NCBI GenBank assembly: GCA_977006965.1
Contig: OZ345364.1
Location: forward strand, 434,001-498,000
Direction of reading: 5' to 3'
DNA: 64,000 nt
Origin: Phymatolithon calcareum
Lineage: Eukaryota > Rhodophyta > Florideophyceae > Hapalidiales
Positions 31,846-42,600 of this stretch are shown here, in pieces. The translations under genes and the position numbers were made by a program. How positions within the stretch are numbered: the stretch's first letter is position 1; the number at the start of each line of letters is the position of its first letter. The notes below the pieces were generated by a model. The model worked only from the letters and a program-made list of their open reading frames with translations. It made no database searches and was not told the origin of the DNA.

Positions 31846-34800
31846 TTGACGAGCCTTCCAATCTACCACCTGATCGCCCCTCAGTTTAGAAGACTATTCC
31901 ACCCCCTCCTGACCCTCCTCCTGGAACGCCCTCCGAGAACGAATCGTCTGAGAGTCATCCCTTCGAACCATCCAAAGCTAGTCTCCTTATTGCCAGAGCC
32001 AAAGTTTCCGGCATTTCGGCAAGAATCCTCATCGATGACGGCGCAGAGCTCAATTACATTTCAGAAGAATTCTGCACCCGATACGGTATATCCGTTGAAA
32101 CCGCGGATAAAACCGCCTCCATGGCTAATGGCACAATTCAAATCTTGAAAAGGACCGTATAGAACATCCCCATTACAATACGTAGTTATACAGAAAAACT
32201 CCGATTCGCCGTCTGCCCGTTGAAATTCGACGTATACCTCGGAAAAAAGTGGGCTTCCAATAGAAGGGTCATTCTCAACTGTTACACGAATGAAGTAAAC
32301 TTTTCATACAAAGGAAAACATCATACCATTGTCGCCACTGAACCAACAAAGCTTAACCTCGTCTCCGTGAACGAAATTACCAAAGATGAACAACGAAATT
32401 ATCCATTCCATGCTGCTGTCCTCCGAAAAGTTCCTGAGACCAACCAAGAGATCGCCGAGAATATAAAAAACCAAGAAATTCGTGCGATACTCAACGAATT
32501 CAAGGACGTCTTCCCAAAGAAACTACCTAATGGACTCCTCCCAAAACGCGCTCATGATTTTTCCATACGCCTAAAGGAAGATAGCGCCCCTCAGCAAAAA
32601 TGGATTATACCGAATGTCTACCGCAGAGCTCCAAGAGTACCAGAAGTAGCTCGAAGAACTCATAGACCAAGTTTTCATTCGCCCAAGTACAAGCCAGTGG
32701 GGAGCACCTGTTCTATTCCTCAGTAAGAAAGATGGAACTATGCGCCTTTGCGTAGACTATCGAGCTCTTAACCGCCCCCCTTGACGAGGAATCCATTCCC
32801 CTCACCGCTTTTCAAACAAGGGATGGACATGTCGAGTTCCAAGTCCTACCGTTTAGACTAACTAATGCTTCGGCCACTTTCATGTCACTCATGATCGAAA
32901 TCTTTTCCGAATATCTTGACAAGTTCATCACTCTATACCTCGATGACATCCTCATCTATAGCGATACATGGAAGGATCACCTTAACTATATTCGAAAAGT
33001 CTTGAAACTCCTAAGAAAGCAAAAGCTCTACGCTAAGCTATCGAAATGCTGTTTTGGAGACAAGGAAGTAGACTACTTTGGCTTCCTTTTGCGACCCTCT
33101 GGCATAGCCATCAACCCCCATAAGAACAAAGCCATAGACTATTGGCCAACGCCGACCTCCAAGAAAGACGTACAATCCTTCCTCGGATTGGTGAACAATT
33201 ACAGACGTTTCATAAAAGACTGCTCCAAGATATCAAAACCACTGACAGAGCTCACAAAAGATGTTCCATTCTTATAGACCAAGGAAACAGAACATGCTTT
33301 TCTAAGCCTGAAAAAGAAGGTCACCTCAGCCCCAGTATTGCTAACCTTCCACCCTGAATATCCCGTCATCGCAACCACGGACGCGTCAAAGAAAGCCATC
33401 GGAGCCGTTCTAGAACAAGATGGACCTAGCGGACGCCGTACTGTCGCGTTTACATCACGTACGCAAAATAAGTCAGAACAGAATTACGCCGCTCATGACG
33501 TCGAACTATTAGCTATTGTTGATACCCTTCGGGCATGGAGATGTTACTTTCATGGACGGAAGTTTACATTCCAGAGTGATCATCACCCCCTAAGATATCT
33601 CCAATCCCAAGAGCATCTGTGTCCGAGACAGGTTCGCTGGGTAGAACGCCTAGTAGAGTTCGATTTCTCCATAGCGTACATCAAAGGAAAATCGAACAGA
33701 GTCGCGGATGCGCTTTCTAGAGCAGCCAAAGACCCTCCGAAGAATTCCGAGTATGCTAACGATTTACTCAAATCCCTGTTACAGAAGACATTCCAGCCAA
33801 GTCTATCTCCACAACTGAACCTGGGCCCGACATAGTGAATAAGTTGGGAGTTGAATACGCACAAGACCCCGAGTTCAAGGCCATGTTTGAGAACCCAAAA
33901 GAACCCTTCGAAGTCAAGGACGGCCTTCTCTGTCGAGATAGGAGACTTTGTGATCCGATTGGACAATTTCGTTTGAACCTACTACATGACCATCATACCA
34001 CACCAAGCACTGGTCATTTAGGTGAAACGAAGTCAAGGCATCGTTCTATTACTGGAAATCCATGCGCGATACCATCCACGATTATGTCCAAGGTTGTCGC
34101 ATCTGCCAACAAACTAAAGCAATAAACCACAAGCCTTTTGGTTTTCTACAGCCACTAGACCCACCCGAAACTAATTGGACCACCATCACGATGCATTTCA
34201 TAACACCTCTTCCGAAAACGCGTCGGAATAACTTTGGAATTCTTAACGTTGTCGACAAATTATCGAAGATGATTCGCTCCATACCAATTCCCGAGAATGT
34301 AGACGCTGTTCAAGTAGCCAAACTATTCAAGGAACACATCTACCGAAACCATGGACTCCCCAGAAAATCATTTCTGAGAGAGCCACCATTTTCATGAGCA
34401 AGTTCTGGAAAACGCTGTTCAAACTCCTAGGAACTAAGATTTCACCCTCCACCGCATACCACCCACAGACCGATACACAGTCCGAAATAGCCAATAGGGA
34501 AGTCGAGGAAATGATCCTAGCCTTTGCAAATATAAGGAAAAACAACTGGTACGATCATTTAGTAGACTTTGCAGTGGCTTACCACTCCGCCGTTCATAGC
34601 ACTACTCTATATAGTCCCTTCTACCTGAATTACGGTATCAATCCAAAAACCATTCCGATTCAGACTCTCTCTTCGAACAACTCCTCCGTAACTGCATTCC
34701 TTATATAAATACAGGACACGACCAAGTACGCGAACGAAAACATCCAGAAGCAAAATGCTAAGATGGCTGAATAGGCGAATAGGTCTCGTTTTCCGCACAA

Positions 34801-35227
34801 TTTTCTGTCGACGACAAGGAATAGCTTTCGACAAGAAATCTCTCTCTAGAAGAAGGAACTGGATCCCGAAAACTACGCCCGAAAATTTTGTGGACCGTTC
34901 GTCATCACCAAGAAAATCAACGATGTCGTGTTCAAATTGGACATTTCCGCACCAATGAAACAACGCGACATCCACGATACGATTCACGTGAGTCTGCTCG
35001 AGCCGTTTCTGCAAGACGTATTCTCTCAAGACCTTGTCCTAGAACCGGCAGTCATTTTCGCCAACGGCCACCAAGAATACGAAGTTCAGAAGATCCTCGC
35101 GCATCGTAAGCGCCGAGGAAAAACACAATACTTCGTTAAGTGGAAAGGATATCCTAACCACGAAAACTCATGGCAGTGTTCCGAAGACCTCCGAAATTCA
35201 CAAGAAGTACTCAAGAAATACCAATAA
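31846..35227 (+). pseudogene. Gypsy3 pol (protease, RT, RNase H, integrase, chromodomain)
   Basis: In order: protease 'LIDDGAELNYIS' near 32030; RT start '[18 protein letters not shown]' near 32730, then a gap where about 35-40 residues of the RT fingers/palm are deleted (near 32780), then 'FRLTNASATF' and the catalytic 'YLDDILIYS' near 32935; RNase H 'TTDASKKAIGAVLEQ' near 33373; integrase zinc region 'GHLGETK' and 'CRICQQTK'. The core has its first Asp replaced by His ('MHFITPLPKT', normally MDFI) and 'SDRG' changed to 'SERA', while the Glu of 'QSEIANRE' is kept. A C-terminal chromodomain (about 35075-35215: 'YEVQKILAHRKRRGKTQYFV', 'KWKGYPNHENSW') makes it a chromovirus. At least six stops or frameshifts. 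Confidence 0.9.
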
Positions 35228-35246
35228 TCGAGACGATTCTCGTCTT

Positions 35247-35258
35247 AGGGGGGAGGGG
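35247..35258 (+). promoter_or_regulatory. Polypurine tract of gypsy3
   Basis: AGGGGGGAGGGG directly before the 3' LTR, the expected plus-strand primer site. Confidence 0.8.
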
Positions 35259-35622
35259 TGTGGCGTCCAACGAGACTATCATACCCTCCATTTCCTATAA
35301 GACTAGCCCCCCTTCAAATTGTCATTACAGCTTGAATTTTACAGCGAGCCCTTACAGATAGCATTACACTCATTACAGTACCATAGGTCTCGACGCGTAC
35401 TTACACAGTGAAGGATCACCAAGGGCAAACCCTAGAACGGCTCCTTACAGCTTACAGGTGCTTATACTGTAAGCATTACAGAGGCGCCTGCGGCGGTCTA
35501 GAAGTCATCTTTGATCCAATTCTTTTTTTATAAAGGTCGCCGCTTTGCGGCGCCCTCGCGTTTTGCCAGGGAACATCCCGACTTCAACCAGTGTGCCAGC
35601 TTGTGCGATTAAAAATCCCGCA
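35259..35622 (+). repeat. 3' LTR of gypsy3
   Basis: 364 bp, TGTGGCGTCCAAC...TCCCGCA (final CACA reads CGCA). It has TATAAAGG at 35529-35536 and the hairpin CGCCGC/GCGGCG at 35538-35552. About 50 bp present in the 5' LTR are deleted. Confidence 0.92.
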
Positions 35623-36240
35623 TCTTCCTCCGTTTTCTGCTTCTTCGTTACCGGACTCTCTTGCTTCACCAGTTGCTACCTCGTTCTCAAGTCCACTTTT
35701 CTCGATTTCTCTATTTTCGTCCGTCATAGTATTCGCAGCTTGGGCGGCGATCTGTGCGGCTCTCCTGAGAGTAAACTTAGCGTTAACGCGCAATGCCGCG
35801 TACATTCAGTATGTCATCATCTGTATCGCTCTTTAGCGTGACGCTTTCCGCACTCGATTGCTCGTGTGAGCTTTCCTTTTGCGACTCAGAGTCGACAATA
35901 GAGCGTCAGCTCTCTTGCGGGAACGAAGGCGGGTCATAGATTACCGAGAAACAGTTTCTCTCCTCGTTTTGTTCGCTCCTCTTCTGTTTTCCGCGATATG
36001 GCCTCGTTTCAAAGACTTGGCGTTCATTGAGACACTTCTTATCACCGACGGAATTTTTTTCCTCGTCGATGACGATTTCTTTCGCTGGACGTGCCAAGGC
36101 TCCCAATTCGGATCGGGGGTCTCAGATGGCCCCATTTATAACCATATTTACCACTTTGTAAAGCTATCCGGTGCTCTTACAGTTGTAGTGGTCAATAAAA
36201 ACAGGTATATGTTCTTCTGAACCAGCTCTGGGTCACGGAA
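35623..36240 (-). pseudogene. LINE-C ORF1 remnant, 5' part
   Basis: Minus-strand frames on the far side of gypsy3, rich in Glu, Ser and Lys ('DEEKNSVGDKKCLNERQVFE'; 'NREIEKSGLENEVATGEARE'). Such low-complexity N-termini are common in LINE ORF1. Assignment rests mainly on position: removal of gypsy3 and one TCTTC copy joins it to 29522. Confidence 0.45.
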
Positions 36241-38700
36241 AATCCTTGATAAGAAGATTCCTTTCAAGTTAGCCTGGATAGCAAAGCACCAGGCATCCAT
36301 AGGTAGAAGAGACCTAGCTCACACTTACTGCGCAGGATCATTGTATGATAACTTTATTTTAAGGCAAACCTCAGTATAGTCGACGATGCCGAAGTGAGGG
36401 AGAAGGAGGGGGTATCAAGTTCGAACCATTTCCATCGTCAAGGTAAAGTCCTTTTCATTCATCCCACCATCTCGGTGAAGAACCAGCGGCGGTCACAACC
36501 AGGAGGCGAGACCCCGCACCCTATGTCGCGAGTAGGGGGAGACTCCAGCCAGCGATCCGACGATCGGTTGGCATCTCCGCAAAACGTAGTAGTGCTCCGA
36601 AGAGCATTGCGATTGGCACTTGCAAGTTACCGACCCAATTTTTGTCCCCGAACACGACCGGAGCGCTTTCCCGTTCCACTCCGTGTACTAAAAGTAAATC
36701 GTATCGATATAAGGTTCAGTCAAGTTCATTAACCTGCGAACGTCGTAATTATCGGTCAGCGGCTTAGGATCTTGAAGACCAGCGACGCTATCCTATTGTC
36801 TCTACAAGCATTCGAAAGCATCTCCCTTATAGTCCCATGAGTGTTTCTGACGGCGTTTAATAAATTCCAAATTCAAAAATATTCCAGCTTTTGAATTTCA
36901 CTCGAACTTAGGGGTCCGTTTGGACGGATTAACATCCATTCTGTTTTGAGAATATTCAAAAATTCTCAATCCGATTCGCATCCGTGCATAGAGAGATGAC
37001 CTGTCCTGAATTGTGCCACGTATTTGTCGACTCTCTCTGATCAGCCTCAGCTTCCAAAAAATTAAAATCTTAAAACATAGTTATTTTTTGTCTATTCTCA
37101 ATCGGAATGGGCCTCACGCTTCCAAAAAATCCGTTCCGCGCGCGATTAAGTTAACTATTTTGCGTTTCCATCCGCTCTATGCAGTTAAAAATGCATAAAC
37201 TGAGTCCAATCCGAATCCATTTTCCCGAATGTCATTCTGAATTGAAAATTTTCTTCGCGGAACTACGGACTAATCCGTCCGAACCGATGTCTTCTCGAAC
37301 TGGAAACTTTCGGAAGAATCATGAAATGAGCTCCAAACTTGCAGTCGGAAAAGTTTGGCGTGGTCATACCAGAATCACGTTCTGAAGTGAATGTTTTTCG
37401 GCACAACATCTACGCGCTCGGAAATTTGCCCCCCTATAGTCCTCAGATGTGTTGGCAATTTTTTATTTTTTTTAAAATCTACATTTCTTTTTCGTGCAAT
37501 ACGCACGGTGGAGCCATGAGAAGATTCTGCAAAAATCCAGAGTTAGCCCTCACCGGAGATACGTGAGCAGCATTCTATCTCGGCGATGACGTATTATGCG
37601 TGGTTGTCCACTCTTTGAATGGATTGGCCGAAGAATTTGAATTCTGCTGGATTTTCTCAATGCTGACACCAGCCAAGGGTGTGTCCGCGAAGCAGAGAGC
37701 GGGGCTGTGGCTTTCAATATAAGCATTTCCCCTCTTCGGGGCATCCACAGATTGTTTCTTTGCTGCCCAGTTCACTGTTGGATCGACCAGATATGACGCG
37801 AAGCAGTGGCACGGCGCTCGGAGAGAAGAGATAACTTGAACGCTTCTCGTTATGCTTTCTATTTGCGGAACATGCAATCAATCTGGGGACCAGTCAGCCG
37901 AGCGCCTAAACGATGGCCTTCACACGTGGATGAGGAGGCTTGTAAGTTGTTGCACTCCCCTTGCGATTCTTGATACGAGAATGTTTCCGATGATCTCCCC
38001 ATGGGACCTCACTGGTCACTTTTGCTTCCACTTCTCCAGTTACGTGCGTGGTTACTGCGAATATCTTATTACTTCGTGTAGCGATCAGCTCTTACTGCAG
38101 TAATTAGAGACATGGGTTTTTAACATCCAGCAGTGACTCGTGGGCCACGATTGTATCAGCACAAAAATTAGCGGTTTCTTACGGCGGCTTTTGATGCTCA
38201 TCAGTTCACATTTGGAGCAATTAGGATTGGGCCACGTTTTATAAGAGGCCCTGTGTTCTACACAATAACAGAGCAACCCCTGAATAAAACAACTGTAGTA
38301 TCAACAGGCTGGAAGTTGATAGAACAAAAAAAGATGCTTATCTGTTGGCAGAACGAGAGACAAGCGTTGCAACACGAAGCCTACGCTGATTCGGCACACC
38401 ACGCCCTGGTTTTTGAAAAGGCAGGCTCACGAGTTCGATAATGCAGTACGTCTTACTTTAGCAAGCGATCTAGAAAAAGATAATTCTGGTCGCCTTTAAT
38501 GTATCTTAGCACAACAGTCCAGGAAAGTCCTGGTTAGCACCTTACACGAGTTCGGTCACCTTAAAATACGTTTCGTAGACGAACTACTGCAATCAAAATC
38601 CAAAAGTGACAACCAGGTCTTTCTTGTTCGGTGTCAAGTTGAACATTGCATGCACACATATTTAGTAGAGGGATCCTCCTATCGATAATAAAATTTATCA
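36241..38700. other. Gene-free stretch with a possible MITE
   Basis: It contains an inverted repeat TTTGGACGGATTA (about 36911-36935) against TAATCCGTCCGAACC (about 37264-37285) that could bound a 375-bp MITE, a weak LINE-B-like end near 37420-37490, and a minus-strand frame 37575-37877 without motif. No gene is supported until the ATG at 38701. Confidence 0.35.
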
Positions 38701-39243
38701 ATGGTTTCTCGATTCAGAACAAGTACCGAAACGCTCCATAGCGGAGAGGTCGACAAGAAGACTATAGCCTTCCAACGTCTTCTCTCGAACCAGATCCGAA
38801 CCACGGTTTCAAACACTGTCTACGCTCTTGCACTCGCTCTATTCTTTGCCATTTCTCTCTGTAGAGCTCATGTGGAAGAGAAAATATTGCCCGCCTCTCG
38901 CATCCTCCCTGACCCCATCCTCGACGACGAAGGGCCCCCCTTTCGCACATGCGAGTATGGCGGATTTTACTGTCCACTGAGCCAAGCCTGCGTCAACTCC
39001 ATATGTATTCCCCGAGTCCATGTGAATAGATATTGCAAGAGTACACTTTACTGCATGCTCGAACTCAAATGCGAGAACTCCAAGTGTGTCTGTCCTCTCC
39101 CGAAAACGGATGGATACTGTGGCGGACTTTGCAAGTCATGTCCATTCGGTGATCTTTGTTGCAGAAGCTACTGTCGCAAGCAGATGGGGCTGAACGAGAA
39201 GTGCGACTATCCGAAGTTGATTTGCAAAACTGGTTTGAAGTGT

Positions 39244-39636
39244 TGTAGACAATTACGCGTCTACGCTGGACACAAGCACATAAGCCTACTGTCCTGCTTC
39301 TACGATATTGCATTGCGTGCAAGATTTACCACGTACAGTCTGACTACCGCAATTTCTGGGCACGTTCCTAATATGGATAGTAACATAAGTCTATGTAGTG
39401 TTACCAGATACGGTATCGACGTCCCATAGCAATATCCCTAACATAGCTGGTAGTTACATGGCTACCTATGATAGTATTTAGAAACAGTATAAAACCTGGT
39501 TGCAGCCTCCCGAGCTGGGGAAGGTAGAGCAGCTAGAGCAACCATAACAACTACCTCATGATCCGGGAGCAACAATAACTCTTGGAGATCCGAGGTGCCT
39601 GGCTGAGTTTGTAACAAGCTGCGAGACTCATCTACA
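39244..39636 (+). repeat. 5' LTR of gypsy1
   Basis: 393 bp. TATAAAA at 39489-39495 should place the RNA start near 39520. The outer end TGTAGACAATTACGCG abuts codon 181 of the host gene. Confidence 0.95.
39488..39496 (+). promoter_or_regulatory. TATA box of gypsy1
   Basis: GTATAAAAC in the 5' LTR, about 185 bp before the gag-pol ATG. Confidence 0.75.
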
Positions 39637-39657
39637 GAAATTTCTGTTTCCTGCAGG
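39635..39657 (+). promoter_or_regulatory. Palindromic leader at the primer-site position of gypsy1
   Basis: Two perfect palindromes, CAGAAATTTCTG (39635-39646) and CCTGCAGG (39650-39657), follow the LTR directly, where a tRNA primer site beginning TGG is expected and absent. The same pair lies in gypsy2 (61809-61828, minus strand). Confidence 0.6.
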
Positions 39658-39673
39658 AGACAGGTCTCGCTGC

Positions 39674-42600
39674 ATGGTATTGACGCGCTCTCAGGGCCTA
39701 CAAAACGGGCCGGCAAGCAACATGTCGGAACCGGGCTCCAGCACACCGGATGGACACGTAAGCGGCACAGCTTTGTTCATTCCGATTAACCACCCTATTC
39801 TCAAGTCCCTCGACCCGTCCGATATCATCAAGTTCATGGAGAAAAGAAAACATTACGAGCTACAAGTATCGGAAAAACGTAAGGAAATCCCGACGCTCAC
39901 AGCAGCAAGTTTCCTTGTTTCAGTTGAACCTCAGCTTCTTTGCAGCATGCACTTCATGGGCGAATTTGATGAGGTTGCCCCAGGGGTTGAGCTTGAGGGT
40001 ATAACTTCTGAACACGTCAAGCGTCTATTGCAGAAAATGGTCGATGTGGCAAGTTCTAAGGCACCTGACACACAAGTTATTGAGGCAGCCCTTGTTGGGC
40101 TGCGCACTCCAATGCATATCAAGGACGCCGGCGCGAGGATCAAACAACTCGTAGCTGACTACCTAAAGCGCATGGCAGATATTGGGTATACCTCATTCAA
40201 GGACAATAACCCGAAAATGACTGTGGCGCATCTCACACGGGCACTGTATCCAGCTGCCCTAAAAATTCAAATTGAGAAAGATATTGAGTACAGACCGAGT
40301 CTGAAGAAGGATGTTCGTGCTTTCATTAAGCATGCAGCCCATCAAGCTGAGCATATCGAGAAAGCACGGAGTTTTGGGGCACCCATGTCGCCTCAAGCAA
40401 CTGCGAAGAGCACCTCAAAGACTACGGCAAACACAGAAGTGGAAGTTAAAAAATCGGCTTCTGCCCCATCTAAGACGGACAACAAGCCTGTATGCTTGTG
40501 GCCTGTGCACGCAGCAAAAGGTTTGCGGCATTTTTTGAAGGACTGCAAGGACTGTCCTCAAAATGAGAAGCCAGCACTTATCGAAAAATATAAGTCTGAA
40601 AAACAGAACAAAAATATGAAAACCAAGAAGGTGCACGAGCCAAAAGCGGAGAAGAAAGGTAATGATTTCCTTGTCCCTGCTGTTCTGGGTGGTGTACTAG
40701 AAACGTCAGTTTGTACCGACAGCGGCTCAGACATCAACCTTATGAACAAGAAGCTCTTGGATGACATGCGAGCGAGAGGAGCTGTGATGCAAGTCACCTC
40801 CCTTGTTCCTGCCCAGAGATACGGCTTGGCCATCACGAGCAATGGTGAGGAGCACAGTTTATATGTCGAGTGTACGCACACAGTGAATCTATCAGTGAAG
40901 CTTTCAATTCGTCATGGAGCTGGTTTGAACTTGCGGAATGTATTGTGGTACGTGACGAACTCGGAAATGGACAGCCCCCTATTAGGCCGTCACATACTCC
41001 GTGCTCTCGGTCTGGATGTCAACAAGCTACTCAAAGCCGCTTTCGAAAAGTTCGGGTCCGACATCGACGTGAACGACTTTCTCGATGATCAAACACACCA
41101 GGAAGGAACTTTGGCATACGTCATTAATCAAGGAGTGTTCCATTCCCAAGGCTATGACGATGACCAAGGTACAAGTCAACTGGACGAAGAGTGTTTCGTG
41201 GATCTCGGTATCGATACACCTGAGGAACTAAATAAGGCCATCCTTGAAATGCTAAAAGTTGCTGAAGAAAATGGCATGAGCTCCGCAGCATTGGAAAAAT
41301 TGACAAATGTTGTCATGGAATACAAAGACGTATTTCGGGTACGCCTTGGAAACGATCCTCCGGCAGACGTTGAGCCAATGCGCATACAGTTACGTCCTGA
41401 CTCTACTCCCGTTATTGTAAGGACCAGGAGGTATTCTGAGCCACAAAGGGTTTTTATGGATGCTTACTTCAACCGACTAATTGAGTTCGGATTCGTGGTC
41501 CCCGAGACTAATCCGACATGGGCAGCGGCACCTCTATTAGTGCCCAAGCCCGCTCCTGCAAACTTTCGATTGACGCTCGACTTGCGTCCTGTCAACTCCG
41601 CAACAGTGACTATGGCTTGGCCAATGCCACATATCGACTCTGAGCTCCTTGATCTGTCTGGAAGCAAGTACTTTGCAACAATTGATTTTGTTTCCGGATA
41701 TTGGCAACTCCCGCTCGAAGAGTCATCTCAAACCTATCACAGTTTTCTGACACCCCGAGGCGTTTTTAAGCCCACACGCACTTTGCAAGGAGGGAAAAAC
41801 AGTGCAGCGAATTTCCAGTCACGTATTGAGCCGTGTTTCATTGCACTTAGAGAGCACCTCAAAGCGTGGCTTGACGACTTCCTACTGCACGCGGTCACAG
41901 AATTGGAGCTTGTTGATATCCTCCAGGAATTCTTTGCTACATGCCGAAAGGTCAACCTATACATCTCAGCACTCAAATCGGTGCTTTTCGCTACACTTAT
42001 ACGTTGGTGCGGGCGAATAATCGACGGAGAAGGTGTCAAATTCGACCCTCGACGACTTTCTGGACTACTTAATGTGTCCGTACCAATAACGGCAGCGGAA
42101 CTAAGCCAATTCGTTTATTGCACGCAGTGGATGAACAGCAGTATCCCTGATTATACACGCCGAGTCGCTCCTCTTCGGGAAGTATTAGAAGAGGCGTATG
42201 CAACCTCGGGAAAACGCACGACGAAGTCCATTTCTCACATGAAACTTTCTCAATTTTCATGGGGGCCAGCTCACGAGAAAGCCTATCACGAACTGCATGA
42301 AGCTCTAAAATCTGCAGTCAAACTGAGCCACCGTGATACTGGAAAATCATTATGCATATATACTGACGCCTCTGACTGCTATTGGGCCGCAGTTGTTACG
42401 CAGTGTGCCAGAGACGAGCTCGACAAGCCTGTTCTGGAGCAAACGCACGAACCGCTAGCGTTCCTTAGCGGAGAGTTCAAAGAGAAGGATGGAAGGCATC
42501 GCTGGACAACGTTCGAGAAAGAGGCGTTTGCAATCTTCGATGTGTTTCAAAAATTGGATTACATGCTACTTTCGGAGGAAAACATTCACTTGTACACGGA

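Larger units (their letters stand above)
29523..35622 (+). mobile_element. Ty3/gypsy chromovirus 'gypsy3', complete but dead
   Basis: 6100 bp between LTRs 29523-29938 and 35259-35622, with a perfect 5-bp target duplication TCTTC (29518-29522 and 35623-35627). Internal order: primer-binding site, zinc-finger ORF, gag, protease, RT, RNase H, integrase and chromodomain. A polypurine tract AGGGGGGAGGGG abuts the 3' LTR (35247-35258). The pol frame has many stops, an RT deletion and altered catalytic residues. The LTRs differ by a roughly 50-bp indel plus substitutions, so it is an old copy. Confidence 0.93.
25540..36240 (-). mobile_element. LINE family C, copy 1 (split by gypsy3)
   Basis: Minus-strand non-LTR element: ORF1 (36135-35623 joined to 29522-28484), endonuclease (about 28180-27574) and RT (about 27000-25623), with a 3' region at 25620-25540 whose GGGAATG(C/A)GAATTATTTAATT recurs at 48555-48585. 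Gypsy3 occupies 29523-35622, and a LINE-B tail lies at about 28200-28362. All reading frames are broken. It shares ORF2 sequence with the plus-strand copy at 49.6-64 kb ('IPLYKKGPAHIAAN', 'HLRRAFN'). Confidence 0.82.

Noticed and set aside
35547-35555. Alternative that gypsy3 LTR hairpins are a transcription terminator
   Set aside because: They lie directly after TATA boxes, not at transcript ends, and eukaryotic LTRs do not use intrinsic terminators.
36394-36732. 112-codon plus-strand frame and a GGTTCGAAC motif nearby resembling a tRNA B box
   Set aside because: No A box, acceptor stem or cloverleaf could be drawn, and the frame has no protein-like features.
36911-37285. Possible 375-bp MITE bounded by a GGACGGATTA inverted repeat
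   Set aside because: Match is short and imperfect and no target duplication was found; kept only as a note in the spacer entry.
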